This document shows, in pieces, positions 19,049 to 29,380 of a DNA stretch of 64,000 nt. Source of the stretch: Halobacteriales archaeon QS_8_69_26 (GTDB lineage: Archaea; Halobacteriota; Halobacteria; Halobacteriales; SW-7-71-33); NCBI GenBank assembly GCA_003023195.1, contig PXRX01000035.1, forward strand, positions 94,020 to 158,019, given 5' to 3'. Below the pieces are notes generated by a model. It worked only from the letters and a program-made list of their open reading frames with translations. It was not told the DNA's origin and did no database searches. The number at the start of each line of letters is the position of its first letter. Position 1 is the first letter of the stretch. A program made the translations under genes and the position numbers.

Positions 19049-19566
19049 TGCCGCTTGGAACGTCCACCAAGCGCTACGAGACGCCGAACCACCCCTTCCA
19101 GGGCGGTCGGATCGACGAGGAGCACGGTCTCGTCGGCCAGTACGGCCTCAAGAACAAGGAGGAGCTCTGGCGGGCCCAGTCGCGCCTGCGTGAGTTCCGG
19201 CGCGAGGCCCGCGACCTGCTCGGGCAGGTCGAGGGCGAGGCGGTCCGGACCGAGAGCGAGGAGTTCCTCGACCGCCTGCGGCGCCTGGGCATCCTCGACG
19301 AGGAGGACGGTCTCGACGACGTGCTGGGTCTGGAGGTCAACGACATCCTGGAGCGCCGTCTCCAGACCATCGTCTACCGGCAGGGCCTGGCCAACACCGT
19401 CTCCCAGGCGCGACAGTTCATCGTCCACGGGCACGTCCTGGTCGGCGAGAGCCGGGTCCAGGCCCCCTCCTACAAGGTCGCGGTCGACGAGGAGGGCGTG
19501 ATCCGCTTCGACGACACGAGCCCGCTGGCGGACGAACTCCACCCCGAACGAGCGGAGGGACCATAG
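19048..19566 (+). CDS. rps4: 30S ribosomal protein S4
   Basis: [48 protein letters not shown]... Confidence 0.97.
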   Translation: MPLGTSTKRYETPNHPFQGGRIDEEHGLVGQYGLKNKEELWRAQSRLREFRREARDLLGQVEGEAVRTESEEFLDRLRRLGILDEEDGLDDVLGLEVNDILERRLQTIVYRQGLANTVSQARQFIVHGHVLVGESRVQAPSYKVAVDEEGVIRFDDTSPLADELHPERAEGP

Positions 19567-19959
19567 ATGGCAGAGAACGAGGACGGAAAGTGGGGCATCG
19601 CCCACGTGCACGCATCGTTCAACAACACGATCATCACGGTTACGGACATCACCGGGGCCGAAACCATCGCGAAGTCCTCGGGCGGCGCGGTCGTCAAGCA
19701 GAACCGCGACGAGGCCTCGCCCTACGCCGCGATGCAGATGGCCGAGACGGTCGCCGAGGAGGTCCTCGAGGCCGGCGTCGAGGGCGTTCACGTCCGCGTG
19801 CGCGGTCCGGGGGGCAACCTCCAGAAGTCCCCGGGACCGGGCGCGCAGGCGACCATCCGGGCACTGGCACGTGCCGGCCTGGAGATCGGGCGCATCGAGG
19901 ACGTCACCCCGATCCCCCACGACGGCTCGCGCGCCCCGAAGGGCAAGAGCGGATACTGA
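19567..19959 (+). CDS. rps11: 30S ribosomal protein S11
   Basis: [32 protein letters not shown]... Confidence 0.97.
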   Translation: MAENEDGKWGIAHVHASFNNTIITVTDITGAETIAKSSGGAVVKQNRDEASPYAAMQMAETVAEEVLEAGVEGVHVRVRGPGGNLQKSPGPGAQATIRALARAGLEIGRIEDVTPIPHDGSRAPKGKSGY

Positions 19960-19960
19960 G

Positions 19961-20722
19961 ATGTCGGCAACAATCCACGACGTCGACTACGAGGTCGAGT
20001 TCGTCGAGCGCGGGGAGACCTCCGCGCGGATCCTGGTGCGCGGGGTGACCCCCGCGTTCGCCAACGGCATCCGCCGGGCGATGATCGCGGACGTTCCGAC
20101 GATGGCCATCGACACCGTCCGGGTCATCGAGAACTCGTCGGTGATGTTCGACGAGCAGATCGGTCTCCGCCTGGGCCTGGTGCCGCTGACGACCCCCGTC
20201 GGCGAGTTCGAGGTCGGCGACTCGGTGACCCTCTCGATGGACGTCGAGGGGCCGGCGACGGCGAAGTCGGGGGACCTGCGGACGGCCGAGGACCTCGTGC
20301 GACCGGCCTCCGATGAGATCCCGATCATCGACCTCAAGGAGGGCCAGCGGCTCGAACTGGAGGCCGACGCGGTGCTTGACCGGGGCCGGGACCACGCCAA
20401 GCACCAGGGCGGGGTCGCCGTCGGCTACCGGCACCTCCAGCGCGTGGAGGTCGTGGGCGACGCCGACGAGTTCGAGGACGAGGAGCCCCGGATCATTCGC
20501 GGCCACGTCGAGGAAGACGGCGAGGTGATCGACACCGCGGAGTTCGACCACGACCTCTCGAAGCGGTACCCCGGCAAGGAGGTCGAGGTCCACGACGTGG
20601 ACAACGCCTTCGTGTTCCACGTCGAGACGGACGGGTCGCTGTCCGTGGAGGACCTGGTCCTCAAGGCCGTCGACTCCCTCGAACGCCGCGCCGAGGAACT
20701 GGAAGACGCCGTCGCACTGTAA
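19961..20722 (+). CDS. rpoD: DNA-directed RNA polymerase subunit D
   Basis: [38 protein letters not shown]. Confidence 0.96.
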   Translation: MSATIHDVDYEVEFVERGETSARILVRGVTPAFANGIRRAMIADVPTMAIDTVRVIENSSVMFDEQIGLRLGLVPLTTPVGEFEVGDSVTLSMDVEGPATAKSGDLRTAEDLVRPASDEIPIIDLKEGQRLELEADAVLDRGRDHAKHQGGVAVGYRHLQRVEVVGDADEFEDEEPRIIRGHVEEDGEVIDTAEFDHDLSKRYPGKEVEVHDVDNAFVFHVETDGSLSVEDLVLKAVDSLERRAEELEDAVAL

Positions 20723-20870
20723 GCACAGATGCCCGCCCCGAACCACCCACCGACCCCACGCGCGACGCCCCCGGCGAGGGATCCCTCCGGATCCCCCGCC
20801 GTCGAGGACGACGGTCGCCGAGCGCGGACCGAAAGGGGTTTGTGGCGGCGCACCGAACGCGGGATCGCGT

Positions 20871-20955
20871 GCAGGGATAGCCAAGTCAGGTCAACGGCGC
20901 AGCGTTCAGGGCGCTGTCCCATAGGGGTCCGCAGGTTCAAATCCTGCTCCCTGCA
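20871..20955 (+). tRNA. tRNA-Leu (CAG)
   Basis: GCAGGGA/TCCCTGC acceptor; anticodon stem CAGCG/CGCTG, loop TTCAGGG; long variable arm; T arm GCAGG TTCAAAT CCTGC. Confidence 0.95.
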
Positions 20956-21058
20956 TTCTCCGACTCGACCGAACGGGAGAGTCGTGAGTAATCAGCGAGC
21001 GGATTCGAACCACGGGAGTCGGAGCGGCCGAGCGAACGCGAGGCCGACCGTCTCCAGG

Positions 21059-21081
21059 AGGTTCAAATCCTGCTCCCTGCA
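21059..21081. repeat. Exact 23-bp duplicate of the tRNA-Leu 3' end (candidate attachment-site scar)
   Basis: AGGTTCAAATCCTGCTCCCTGCA at 20933-20955 and 21059-21081. Confidence 0.85.
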
Positions 21082-21102
21082 CTCCCTTCCCTTCTGTAGA
21101 CA

Positions 21103-21453
21103 ATGAGCAAAACGAACCCACGACTACAGCGACTCGTCGCCGACCTGAAGTCGGCGGCTCGCGAGTCCGACGCCGACGTCTGGGCCGACGTCGCCGAGCG
21201 CCTGGAGAAGCCCCGGAGCACCCACGCAGAGGTGAACCTGGGGCAGATCGAGCGATACGCCCGCGAGGACGAGACGGTCATCGTCCCGGGCAAGGTGCTC
21301 GGCAGCGGCGCGCTCCGGAAGTCGGTGACGGTCGCGGCCGTCGACTTCTCGTCGAGCGCCGAGACGAAGATAGCGGAGGTCGGCGAGACCATGCAGCTAG
21401 AACAGGCGGTATCGAACAACCCCGAGGGATCGAACGTGCGGGTGATGCGATGA
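21103..21453 (+). CDS. rpl18e: 50S ribosomal protein L18e
   Basis: [45 protein letters not shown]. Confidence 0.96.
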   Translation: MSKTNPRLQRLVADLKSAARESDADVWADVAERLEKPRSTHAEVNLGQIERYAREDETVIVPGKVLGSGALRKSVTVAAVDFSSSAETKIAEVGETMQLEQAVSNNPEGSNVRVMR

Positions 21454-21887
21454 GCCTCGCCGAGTTCGACGCGGACCTGGTGGTCGACGCGTCGGACTGC
21501 ATCATGGGGCGCGTCGCCAGCCAGGTCGCCGAGCGCGCACTGGCCGGCGAGCGGGTGGCCGTGGTGAACGCCGAACGGGCGGTCATCACGGGCAGCGAGC
21601 AGGACGTAATGGAGACGTACCGGACGCGGGCGGGCCTCGGCTCCGACCGGGGGCCGGCCTACCCGAAGCGCCCGGACACCATCTTCAAACGCTCCATCCG
21701 GGGGATGCTCCCCCACAAGCGGCCCCGCGGCCGTGAGGCGTTCGAGCGGGTCCGCGTCTACGTGGGCAACCCCCACGGCTGGGCGGCCGAACCCCTCGAG
21801 GACACCTCCCTGGACCGGCTCTCGAACATCCGATTCGTCCACCTGGGCGACGTCAGCGAGAAACTGGGTGCTTCCGTAACATGGTAA
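21450..21887 (+). CDS. rpl13: 50S ribosomal protein L13
   Basis: [38 protein letters not shown]. Confidence 0.96.
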   Translation: MSLAEFDADLVVDASDCIMGRVASQVAERALAGERVAVVNAERAVITGSEQDVMETYRTRAGLGSDRGPAYPKRPDTIFKRSIRGMLPHKRPRGREAFERVRVYVGNPHGWAAEPLEDTSLDRLSNIRFVHLGDVSEKLGASVTW

Positions 21888-22276
21888 CCAACACGTCAGG
21901 CAAGAAGAAGACGGCCATCGCCCGCGCCACCGTGCGCGACGGGGACGGCCGCGTGCGGGTCAACTCCACGCCGATCGAACTGGTGGAACCGGAACTGGCC
22001 CGCCTCAAGATGACCGAACCGTTCCGGATCGCCGGCGAGTACCGCGACGACGTGGACCTCGATGTCCACGTCGAAGGTGGCGGGTTCATGGGCCAGGCCG
22101 ACGCCGCCCGGACCGCCATCGCGCGGGGTGTCGTCCAGCACACCGGCGACGCCGAACTGCGCGACGCGTACATGGAGTTCGACCGCTCGCTGCTGGTCAA
22201 CGACGTGCGCCAGCGCGAGTCCAAGAAGTGGGGCGGTCCCGGCGCCCGGGCCCGCTACCAGAAGTCCTACCGGTGA
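21881..22276 (+). CDS. rps9: 30S ribosomal protein S9
   Basis: [27 protein letters not shown]...[19 protein letters not shown]. Confidence 0.96.
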   Translation: MVTNTSGKKKTAIARATVRDGDGRVRVNSTPIELVEPELARLKMTEPFRIAGEYRDDVDLDVHVEGGGFMGQADAARTAIARGVVQHTGDAELRDAYMEFDRSLLVNDVRQRESKKWGGPGARARYQKSYR

Positions 22277-22283
22277 TCCAGTC

Positions 22284-22478
22284 ATGATGGTTCCAGTCCG
22301 GTGTTTCACGTGCGGCAAGGTCGTCGGCGACCGGTGGGAGGAGTTCAAGCGCCGCGTCGAGACCGAGGGCGAGGACCCGGAGGAGGTACTCGACGACCTC
22401 GGGCTGGAGCGACACTGCTGTCGGCGGATGCTCGTCAGCCACAAGGACCTGGTCGACATCGTCAGCCCCTACCAATGA
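22284..22478 (+). CDS. rpoN: DNA-directed RNA polymerase subunit N
   Basis: [24 protein letters not shown]...[26 protein letters not shown]. Confidence 0.96.
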   Translation: MMVPVRCFTCGKVVGDRWEEFKRRVETEGEDPEEVLDDLGLERHCCRRMLVSHKDLVDIVSPYQ

Positions 22479-22657
22479 GCTCCGGACAGCGCTTCAACCG
22501 GTACGAGAAGGCCCGCATCATCGGTGCCCGGGCACTCCAGGTGTCCTACGGGGCCCCCGTACTGATCGAGACCGAGCAGACCGAACCGATCCTGGTGGCG
22601 GCCGAGGAGTACGACGCCGGCGTGCTCCCCTTCACCGTCAACAGGGAGGACGACTGA
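22475..22657 (+). CDS. rpoK: DNA-directed RNA polymerase subunit K
   Basis: [56 protein letters not shown]. Confidence 0.95.
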   Translation: MSSGQRFNRYEKARIIGARALQVSYGAPVLIETEQTEPILVAAEEYDAGVLPFTVNREDD

Positions 22658-22658
22658 G

Positions 22659-23855
22659 ATGACGACGGTCGCCGACGTGCGCCTGCGGCGCGTACTCGAC
22701 TCCCGGGGGAACCCGACGGTCGAGGCGGACGTGCTCACCGAGTCGGGTGCCTTCGGCCGGGCCGCCGCACCGTCCGGGGCGAGCACGGGTGCCCACGAGG
22801 CGATCGAACTCCCGCCCGCGGAGGCCATCGCCAAGGCCCGCGAGCACGCGGTCCCCCGCCTGACCGGGGTCGACGCCGCCGACCAGCGGTCGGTCGACCG
22901 CGCCCTGGCGGCCGCCGACGGGACGGACGACTTCTCGGGCATCGGCGCCAACGCGGCCGTCGCGCTCTCGATGGCCGCCGCCAAGGCCGGCGCGGCCGCC
23001 CTGGGGACGCCGCTGTACCAGCACCTCGGCGGGACCTTCCGGGGCGACGGCTTCCCCGTCCCGCTGGGCAACGTCATCGGCGGCGGCGAACACGCCGCCG
23101 ACGCAACGGACATCCAGGAGTTCCTGGCGGTGCCCTCCGGGGCACCGTCCGTCTCGGACGCCGTGTTCGCGAACGCCCGCGTCCACGAGGTGGTCGGCGA
23201 ACTGCTGGCCGAACGGGACGTCCCGGCCGGCAAGGGCGACGAGGGTGCCTGGGCGCCCTCGGTCGGCGACGGCGAGGCCTTCGAACTGCTGGCCGAGGCC
23301 ACGGACCGCGTGAGCGACGAGGTCGGCTTCCACGTCGGCACCGGCGTCGACGTCGCGGCCGCCGAACTCCACGAGGACGACGCCTACCAGTACACCAACC
23401 GGGTGCGCCTCCGGGCCGAACAGATCGACTACGTGGTCGACCTGGTCGAGGAGTACGACCTGGAGTACGTCGAGGACCCCCTCGACGAGGAGGACTTCGA
23501 CGGCTACGCCGACCTCACCGACCGGGTGGGCGACCGGACCCTGATCTGTGGCGACGACCTGTTCGTGACCGACGTCGACCGGATCCAGCGAGGGATCGAC
23601 GCCGGCGCGGGCAACAGCGTGCTGATAAAGCCCAACCAGATCGGTACCCTCTCGGCGGCGTTCGACGCGGTCGAACTCGCCCGGGAGAACGCCTACGCGC
23701 CGGTCGTCAGCCACCGGTCGGGCGAGACGGAGGACGCCACCATCGCACACCTCGCCGTGGCGACCGACGCCCCCTTCGTGAAGACGGGGGCCGTCGGCGG
23801 CGAGCGAACCGCCAAACTCAACGAACTCATCAGGATCGAGGACGACGCACTATGA
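22659..23855 (+). CDS. eno: Phosphopyruvate hydratase (enolase)
   Basis: [22 protein letters not shown]...[18 protein letters not shown]. Confidence 0.96.
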   Translation: MTTVADVRLRRVLDSRGNPTVEADVLTESGAFGRAAAPSGASTGAHEAIELPPAEAIAKAREHAVPRLTGVDAADQRSVDRALAAADGTDDFSGIGANAAVALSMAAAKAGAAALGTPLYQHLGGTFRGDGFPVPLGNVIGGGEHAADATDIQEFLAVPSGAPSVSDAVFANARVHEVVGELLAERDVPAGKGDEGAWAPSVGDGEAFELLAEATDRVSDEVGFHVGTGVDVAAAELHEDDAYQYTNRVRLRAEQIDYVVDLVEEYDLEYVEDPLDEEDFDGYADLTDRVGDRTLICGDDLFVTDVDRIQRGIDAGAGNSVLIKPNQIGTLSAAFDAVELARENAYAPVVSHRSGETEDATIAHLAVATDAPFVKTGAVGGERTAKLNELIRIEDDAL

Positions 23856-24523
23856 GCGACAACGACGAACGAGAGGGGCTCGACGCCTCCGAGGTCGACG
23901 TCGAGGACCTCGAGGACGAGTCCGAGGAACCGCCCGCAGAACAACCCGAGACGGGGCAGGTCGCCGAGACCGAGGCCCCCGAGGACGAGGAGACCGAGGA
24001 GGAGGAGGACCCCGCCCTCGACGAGGACGTCATGTCCGGGGAGGAGGCCGACCTCCTCATCCCCGTGGAGGACTACCTGGGCGCCGGCGTCCACATCGGC
24101 ACCCAGCAGAAGACCCAGGACATGGAGCGGTACATCCACCGCGTCCGCACGGACGGCCTGTACGTCCTGGACATCTCCGCGACCGACGCCCAGGCCGTCG
24201 GCGCCCGCGCACGCACCGGCCGGTTCATCCCCGGGACGCTGACGAACCCGGACTACGCCGGGTACATCGAACCCGACGTCCTGGTCGTCACGGACCCCAT
24301 CGGCGACTCCCAGGCCGTCAAGGAGGCCAACACCGTCGGCATCCCCGTCATCGCGATGTGCGACTCCAACAACACCACCCGGGACGTCGACCTGGTCATC
24401 CCCACGAACAACAAGGGCCGCAAGGCCCTCTCGGTGGTCTACTGGCTGCTGGCGAACGAGACGCTGGACGCCCGCGGCGCCGAACCCACCTACGCCCTCT
24501 CGGACTTCGAGTCCGGGATCTGA
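23852..24523 (+). CDS. rps2: 30S ribosomal protein S2
   Basis: [34 protein letters not shown]. Confidence 0.96.
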   Translation: MSDNDEREGLDASEVDVEDLEDESEEPPAEQPETGQVAETEAPEDEETEEEEDPALDEDVMSGEEADLLIPVEDYLGAGVHIGTQQKTQDMERYIHRVRTDGLYVLDISATDAQAVGARARTGRFIPGTLTNPDYAGYIEPDVLVVTDPIGDSQAVKEANTVGIPVIAMCDSNNTTRDVDLVIPTNNKGRKALSVVYWLLANETLDARGAEPTYALSDFESGI

Positions 24524-25186
24524 CGGTTTCGCGATCGGACGGTTTCGACGGTCACTTTTCCGTGGTTTCACGGCGATACTCGCGGCCGGACGGGGCAGGA
24601 CTGGTCCCTGCTATCGGATTTTCTGACGGGTGAGACGGCCGATCCCGACACGAGCGAGACCGTGGCGTTCGACGCCTCGCCCGCCAGCGACGAGGAGGAG
24701 ATCGTCCGTTACGAGTGGGACTTCGACGGCGACGGCGAGGCAGAGGAAACCGGCGAAACCGTCACGCACAGCTTCGGGGACACCGGCCTGAAGTACGTCG
24801 AACTGACCGTCGTCGACGGCGAGGGCCGGACCGACTCCGTGGAACGGACCGTCCCGGTGTCGTCCGTCGACGACGGGACGGAGACGACCGCGGACGACGG
24901 GACGGAGACGACCGAGAGCGACGGTACCGGGACGGAGGAGACGACCGAGAGCGACGGTACCGGGACGGGGGAGACGACCGAGAGCGACGGTACCGGGACG
25001 GAGGAGACGACCGACACCACGAGCGACGACACGGAGACCACCGCCGCCCCGACTACCGACGAAGGCACCGACGCCACCGACGGCGGTGAGGACGGCGACG
25101 GCGGCGGGATCCCCGGGTTCGGCCCGGCGGTCGCCGTGGTCGCACTGCTGCTCGCGGCACTGCTCGCACACCGCCGGCGCGACTGA
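24524..25186 (+). pseudogene. 5'-truncated surface protein: PKD domain, Thr/Glu linker, PGF-CTERM (first possible start GTG 24662)
   Basis: In-frame ...TGETADPDTSETVAFDASPASDEEEIVRYEWDFDGDGEAEETGETVTHSFGDTGLKYVELTVVD... ending GGGIPGFGPAVAVVALLLAALLAHRRRD; no signal peptide; frame open back to the rps2 stop without a start. Confidence 0.65.
24905..25003. repeat. 33-bp coding tandem repeat x3 (ETTESDGTGT[E/G])
   Basis: Direct reading. Confidence 0.95.
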
Positions 25187-25282
25187 CTCCGCCGGTCCCC
25201 CGTTCTCGGCGGTAACCGCCGACGGGAGCGACCCCGTCCGGTCGACGAGAGGTTTTTTCCGACCGTCGGCCGACCGATCGAT

Positions 25283-26656
25283 ATGGATCCGGAATCGAGG
25301 CGCAGAGACCTGTTGCGAGCGCTGACCGGCGTCGCCGCGACGGCCGGCCTCGGGGGACTGGCGGGGTGTATCGACCGGTTCGACGGCGAGGGCGGTGGAA
25401 CGACGGTCGGCGGGGACGGGACGACCGACGACGGTGGACCGACGCCCGGCGACGCGACCACCACGGCCGGCGGCGCCACCACGACCGAGGAGACGACAGA
25501 GGCGGAGACGACCGAGGAGGGGACCCCGACCGGCGGCGACGCCTCGGGGTACACCGAGTGGGTCCCCGCCCCGTCGGCCCTCGGGATGGAGGAGGGGGAG
25601 TACTTCCTCTTCAGCTACCTCGACGTTTCGACGGTCCGCGAGCACAGCGACCGGTTCGACGAGAGCGCGTACGCGGGTTTCGAGCGGTCGCTGTCCTCGT
25701 TCGGTCCGGTTCCCGAGGTGTCCGCGGTCGAGTCGCTGGTGACGCTGTTCGTGGGGACCGGCGGCAGCCTGGTCCTCACGGTCCGGGGGTCGTTCGCCGC
25801 CGAGACCGTCGCGAACGCCGTCCTCGAGGAGCAGGGCGGCGGGGAGGCCGGCGAGTACGGCGAGTACGCCCTCTACGAGAGCGCGGAGAACGCCGCGGCT
25901 GTCCGGGACGGGACGGCGGTCATCGCGCAGGGGATGTCCTCGGAGGGCCTGACCAAGATAAAGACGGTCGTCGACGCCCGGCGCGGCGAGGCCGATCGGT
26001 TCGTCGCCAGCGACGACGCCGCGACGCTGGTCGACGAACTGGGGGTGCGCACCTCGGCGCTGGGGGCGAGGTCGGGAGACCAGCTGAACGAGCCCTACGA
26101 CAAGGAGGCGCTGTCCGTCCTGGGGCTGTCGACCGACGTGACCGACGACCGGGCCCGGTTCGAGGAGGTTCACGTCTACGAGTCCGCTTCCGCGGTCGAC
26201 GTCGACCGGAGCAGGAAGGCCGCCACGAGCGGCGTTGGCACCCTCACCGGCGTCGAGGACGTCTCGACGTCCCAGTCCGGCCGGGTCGTGGTCGTCGGCG
26301 CGACGGTCCCGATCGAGGATCTCGGACTGGGCGTGTTCGGGCCGAACATCGCCGCCGACACCGGTGGCGACGAGCCGACTCCGGAGGTGAGTTTCGAGTT
26401 CGACTACGACGCGGACGCGGGGTCGGTAACGATCACTCACGCCGGCGGTGACGTCCTCAGCGAAGAGAACACGGGTGGGCTCCGCTACGGCCGCGAGGGC
26501 GGGGCGCTCCACGAGTGGTCGCTCCCCGTCAGTGCCGGCGACAGCGTGACGCTCTCTCCCGACGGTGGTCTCGAATCTGGCGACGAAGTGCTGATCGTCT
26601 GGGAGGGCCCCGACGGCGAACAGACGGAACTCCTCGGCTCCTACACGGTTCCCTGA
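25283..26656 (+). CDS. Tat-exported lipoprotein with C-terminal pilin-like beta domain
   Basis: RRRDLLRALTGVAATAGLGGLAGC (Tat and lipobox), Thr-rich linker, EVSFEFDYDADAGSVTITHAGGDVL. Confidence 0.85.
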   Translation: MDPESRRRDLLRALTGVAATAGLGGLAGCIDRFDGEGGGTTVGGDGTTDDGGPTPGDATTTAGGATTTEETTEAETTEEGTPTGGDASGYTEWVPAPSALGMEEGEYFLFSYLDVSTVREHSDRFDESAYAGFERSLSSFGPVPEVSAVESLVTLFVGTGGSLVLTVRGSFAAETVANAVLEEQGGGEAGEYGEYALYESAENAAAVRDGTAVIAQGMSSEGLTKIKTVVDARRGEADRFVASDDAATLVDELGVRTSALGARSGDQLNEPYDKEALSVLGLSTDVTDDRARFEEVHVYESASAVDVDRSRKAATSGVGTLTGVEDVSTSQSGRVVVVGATVPIEDLGLGVFGPNIAADTGGDEPTPEVSFEFDYDADAGSVTITHAGGDVLSEENTGGLRYGREGGALHEWSLPVSAGDSVTLSPDGGLESGDEVLIVWEGPDGEQTELLGSYTVP

Positions 26657-26721
26657 TCCGGGTCTAGGGCGATTCTTCCGGGAATTGGCCGGACCTTCGG
26701 CGACCGGCAGGCGTCCGGGGA

Positions 26722-26927
26722 TCACGCCCGGTCGTACTCGACGACCCCGAGCCACCGGCCGAGGGCGTCGTCGTCGAACCACGCGACCCGGCCGGTCGGC
26801 CACGCCTCGGGATCGGTGAGTGGGTAGCGGTCCCGGGGGGCCGACAGGTCCCCGCGTCGCCGTGTTCCCCGGTGGTCGCCTCCAGGTCCGCGCGGGTCAC
26901 GGCCACGTGGTCCATCCGCAGGTCCAT
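26722..26927 (-). pseudogene. Small conserved-looking protein gene with a frameshift
   Basis: MDLRMDHVAVTRADLEATTGEHGD in one frame continues in another as GDLSAPRDRYPLTDPEAWPTGRVAWFDDDALGRWLGVVEYDRA. Confidence 0.5.
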
Positions 26928-26980
26928 GGTCCACGATAGGCACGGGGTCACATAGGTCCACTGTGCCCCCCGGACCCGGC

Positions 26981-26990
26981 TTACAGTAAA
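26981..26990. promoter_or_regulatory. Half site of dispersed palindrome: TTACAGTAAA
   Basis: Matches the left arm only. Confidence 0.4.
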
Positions 26991-27092
26991 CCGGCCGGCG
27001 GGGTGGATCCGGGAGCGGCCCCGTCCGGGGAGTGGCGACCGGTCCGGAGTCGTTTCGGCAGGCTTACGACCGTGGTCGGCGGATCCCCGGAC

Positions 27093-27956
27093 ATGGTACG
27101 CGAACTCGACGCCGTCGAGCGGATCGGCGTTGTCGGTGCGGGGACGATGGGGAGCGGCATCGCCCAGGTGGCGGCGACGTCCGGCTACGACGTGGTGATG
27201 CGCGACGTCGAGGAGGCGTTCGTCGAGTCGGGCTTCGAGAGCATCGAGAACAGCCTCGGTCGCCTGGTCGACCGGGGCTCGATCGACGAGGAGGAGGCGG
27301 ACGCCGTCGTGGACCGCATCGAGGGGACCACCGACCTGGCGGCGCTGTCGGACTGCGACCTGGTCGTCGAGGCCGTCGTCGAGGACATGGACGTCAAGCA
27401 GGACGTCTTCGCCGACCTGGACGGGGCCGTCGACCGGGACGTCCTCCTCGGGACGAACACCAGCACTCTCTCGGTGACGACCATCGCCAGCGCCACCGAC
27501 CACCCGGACCGGGTCGTCGGCCTGCACTTCATGAACCCGGTGCCGGTGATGGAGGGCGTCGAGGTGGTCGTCGGCGAGAAGTCGAGCGACGGGGCGGTCG
27601 AACTCGCCCACGCCTTCGCCGAGGACCTGGGCAAGGAGACCTGGGAGGCCGACGACAAGCCGGGGTTCGTCACCAACCGGATCCTCATGCCCTGGATCAA
27701 CGAGGGGATCCGGGCGTTCGACGAGGGCGTCGCCACCAAGGCGGACATCGACAGGGGGATGAAACTCGGGACGAACGTGCCGATGGGTCCCCTCGAACTG
27801 GCCGACCACGTCGGCCTGGACGTCTGCCTGCACGCCTCGGAGACGCTCCACGAGGAACTCGGCGACCGCTACAAGCCCGCCTACCTGCTCAAGCGGAAGG
27901 TCGACGCGGGTGATCTCGGCAAGAAGACGGGCACGGGCTTCTACGAGTACGACTGA
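27093..27956 (+). CDS. 3-hydroxyacyl-CoA dehydrogenase (NAD)
   Basis: IGVVGAGTMGSGIAQVAATSGYDVVMRDV...GLHFMNPVPVMEGVEVV. Confidence 0.93.
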   Translation: MVRELDAVERIGVVGAGTMGSGIAQVAATSGYDVVMRDVEEAFVESGFESIENSLGRLVDRGSIDEEEADAVVDRIEGTTDLAALSDCDLVVEAVVEDMDVKQDVFADLDGAVDRDVLLGTNTSTLSVTTIASATDHPDRVVGLHFMNPVPVMEGVEVVVGEKSSDGAVELAHAFAEDLGKETWEADDKPGFVTNRILMPWINEGIRAFDEGVATKADIDRGMKLGTNVPMGPLELADHVGLDVCLHASETLHEELGDRYKPAYLLKRKVDAGDLGKKTGTGFYEYD

Positions 27957-27976
27957 TCCGGTCGGCCGGCCGGCCC

Positions 27977-28123
27977 GATCAACTGCCGACCCGGTCGATC
28001 ACCCGCTTCACCAGGGTGAGTCCGACGGACGGCACAGGGACGTGGGTGGTCGTCCCGCTGGCGTACGGCCGGACGGTCTACGGTGCGCTCGGGTTGTACA
28101 TCACGGCGTGTGAGTCCCGATGA
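27977..28123 (+). pseudogene. GAF-domain remnant (Bat-type regulator or sensor kinase fragment)
   Basis: In-frame RSITRFTRVSPTDGTGTWVVVPLAYGRTVYGALGLYITACESR*; no start codon in context. Confidence 0.5.
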
Positions 28124-28506
28124 GCGCGACGCGAACCGCCGCACCGCTGGGGGTCAAGATCATCTGCGTGCTGGCGACGATCGGTGCCCTGCTGGGGCTG
28201 GTGGGTGGGTTCGGGGTGGCGGCAGCGGGCGGGATCTGGATACTCCTGGGGCCGATCCTGGTGTTGGTTTCGGTCGCGCAACTGGCGGCGGTCTACGGCC
28301 TCTGGACGCTCCAGTCGTGGGGGTGGACGCTGGCGATGGTCCTCTACGGGCTGGACGCCGCCATCGACCTGGTCGGGCTCGCCAGCGGCGACCCCGGGTC
28401 GGTCCTGGGCCTGGCCATCGCGGTGATGGTCCTGGCGTACATCTTCGGCAAGCGCGACCTCTACAAATCGAGGAAGCGCGAGGTGCCGCCGGCGAACAGG
28501 ATCTGA
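28120..28506 (+). CDS. Small membrane protein (DUF2127-like)
   Basis: MSATRTAAPLGVKIICVLATIGALLGLVGGFG... four TM helices. Confidence 0.8.
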   Translation: MSATRTAAPLGVKIICVLATIGALLGLVGGFGVAAAGGIWILLGPILVLVSVAQLAAVYGLWTLQSWGWTLAMVLYGLDAAIDLVGLASGDPGSVLGLAIAVMVLAYIFGKRDLYKSRKREVPPANRI

Positions 28507-28639
28507 CCCGCCACTCCTGCGGATCCGGCGGTCCGGGATCGACGGATATGACTGCCGTGGCGAAGGACGTGGAACCGGCGGGGGATCGGTCCCGCGGGAC
28601 CGCGGACCTTTTGACGACCAGCACCCCAGGTGGACCGGG

Positions 28640-29221
28640 ATGACCGACGACGTCACGATCCGGCGGTATCGCCAGGGCGACCGGAACGCCGTGTGGACGG
28701 TCCACGACCGGGCGTTCCGGGCCTCTCCGGTCGAGTTCGACCCGGAGCTCAACCGGTACCTCCGGCGGATCCCGGAGTTCTTCCTCGACGCCGGCGGGGA
28801 GTTCCTGGTCGCGACGGTCCCGACCGGCCAGGGCGACTCCGAGGTCGATCCGGCGGACGGAGGGGCGAACGGAAACGGACCAGCGACCGGGGACGAAACG
28901 GTGGTCGGGTGCGGCGGCTTCCTCCCCTCGACGGCCGAGAGGTCGTCGGTTCGGCCGGGCGCTCCGGTCGTCGCCGACGAGGACACCGTCGAGGTCCGGT
29001 CGGTCCGGGTCGACCCCGACCACCAGGGCCGGGGGATCGATCGGGATCTGGTCCGGGACCTGGAGGATCGTGCCCGCGACCGGGGGTTCGACCGGGTCGT
29101 CCTCGACACGAACGTCGACCTGACGGCCGCCCGGGGGCTGTACCGGTCGCTGGGGTACGAGGCCGCCGGCCGCGAGGCGATCCACGGCTTCGAACTCGTT
29201 TACTTCGAGCGGGAACTGTGA
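28640..29221 (+). CDS. GNAT family N-acetyltransferase
   Basis: VEVRSVRVDPDHQGRGIDRDLVRDLEDRARDRGFDRVVLDTN. Confidence 0.85.
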   Translation: MTDDVTIRRYRQGDRNAVWTVHDRAFRASPVEFDPELNRYLRRIPEFFLDAGGEFLVATVPTGQGDSEVDPADGGANGNGPATGDETVVGCGGFLPSTAERSSVRPGAPVVADEDTVEVRSVRVDPDHQGRGIDRDLVRDLEDRARDRGFDRVVLDTNVDLTAARGLYRSLGYEAAGREAIHGFELVYFEREL

Positions 29222-29380
29222 TCGCCGACCGGGAACGAGACGGGAGAAGCACGGGATAGCGGGACGAGGGGGGATCCCGGGCGGGACGTCACGTCGGGGG
29301 ACCAGGGGCGGAACGTTCTGCCAGGAGGGTCCGTGATCGGGTCTCCGGGAGGGGGATCCGCGACAGGACGCTGCCGACTC

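Noticed and set aside
20996-21013. Minus-strand GTGGTTCGAATCCG resembling a T arm
   Set aside because: No acceptor, D or anticodon arms around it; not a tRNA.
24611-26803. 730-aa minus-strand ORF
   Set aside because: Antisense shadow of the PKD remnant and lipoprotein genes; no family features.
26981-26990. Sixth full copy of the dispersed palindrome
   Set aside because: Only the left arm matches (TTACAGTAAACC); kept as a half site, not counted as a full site.
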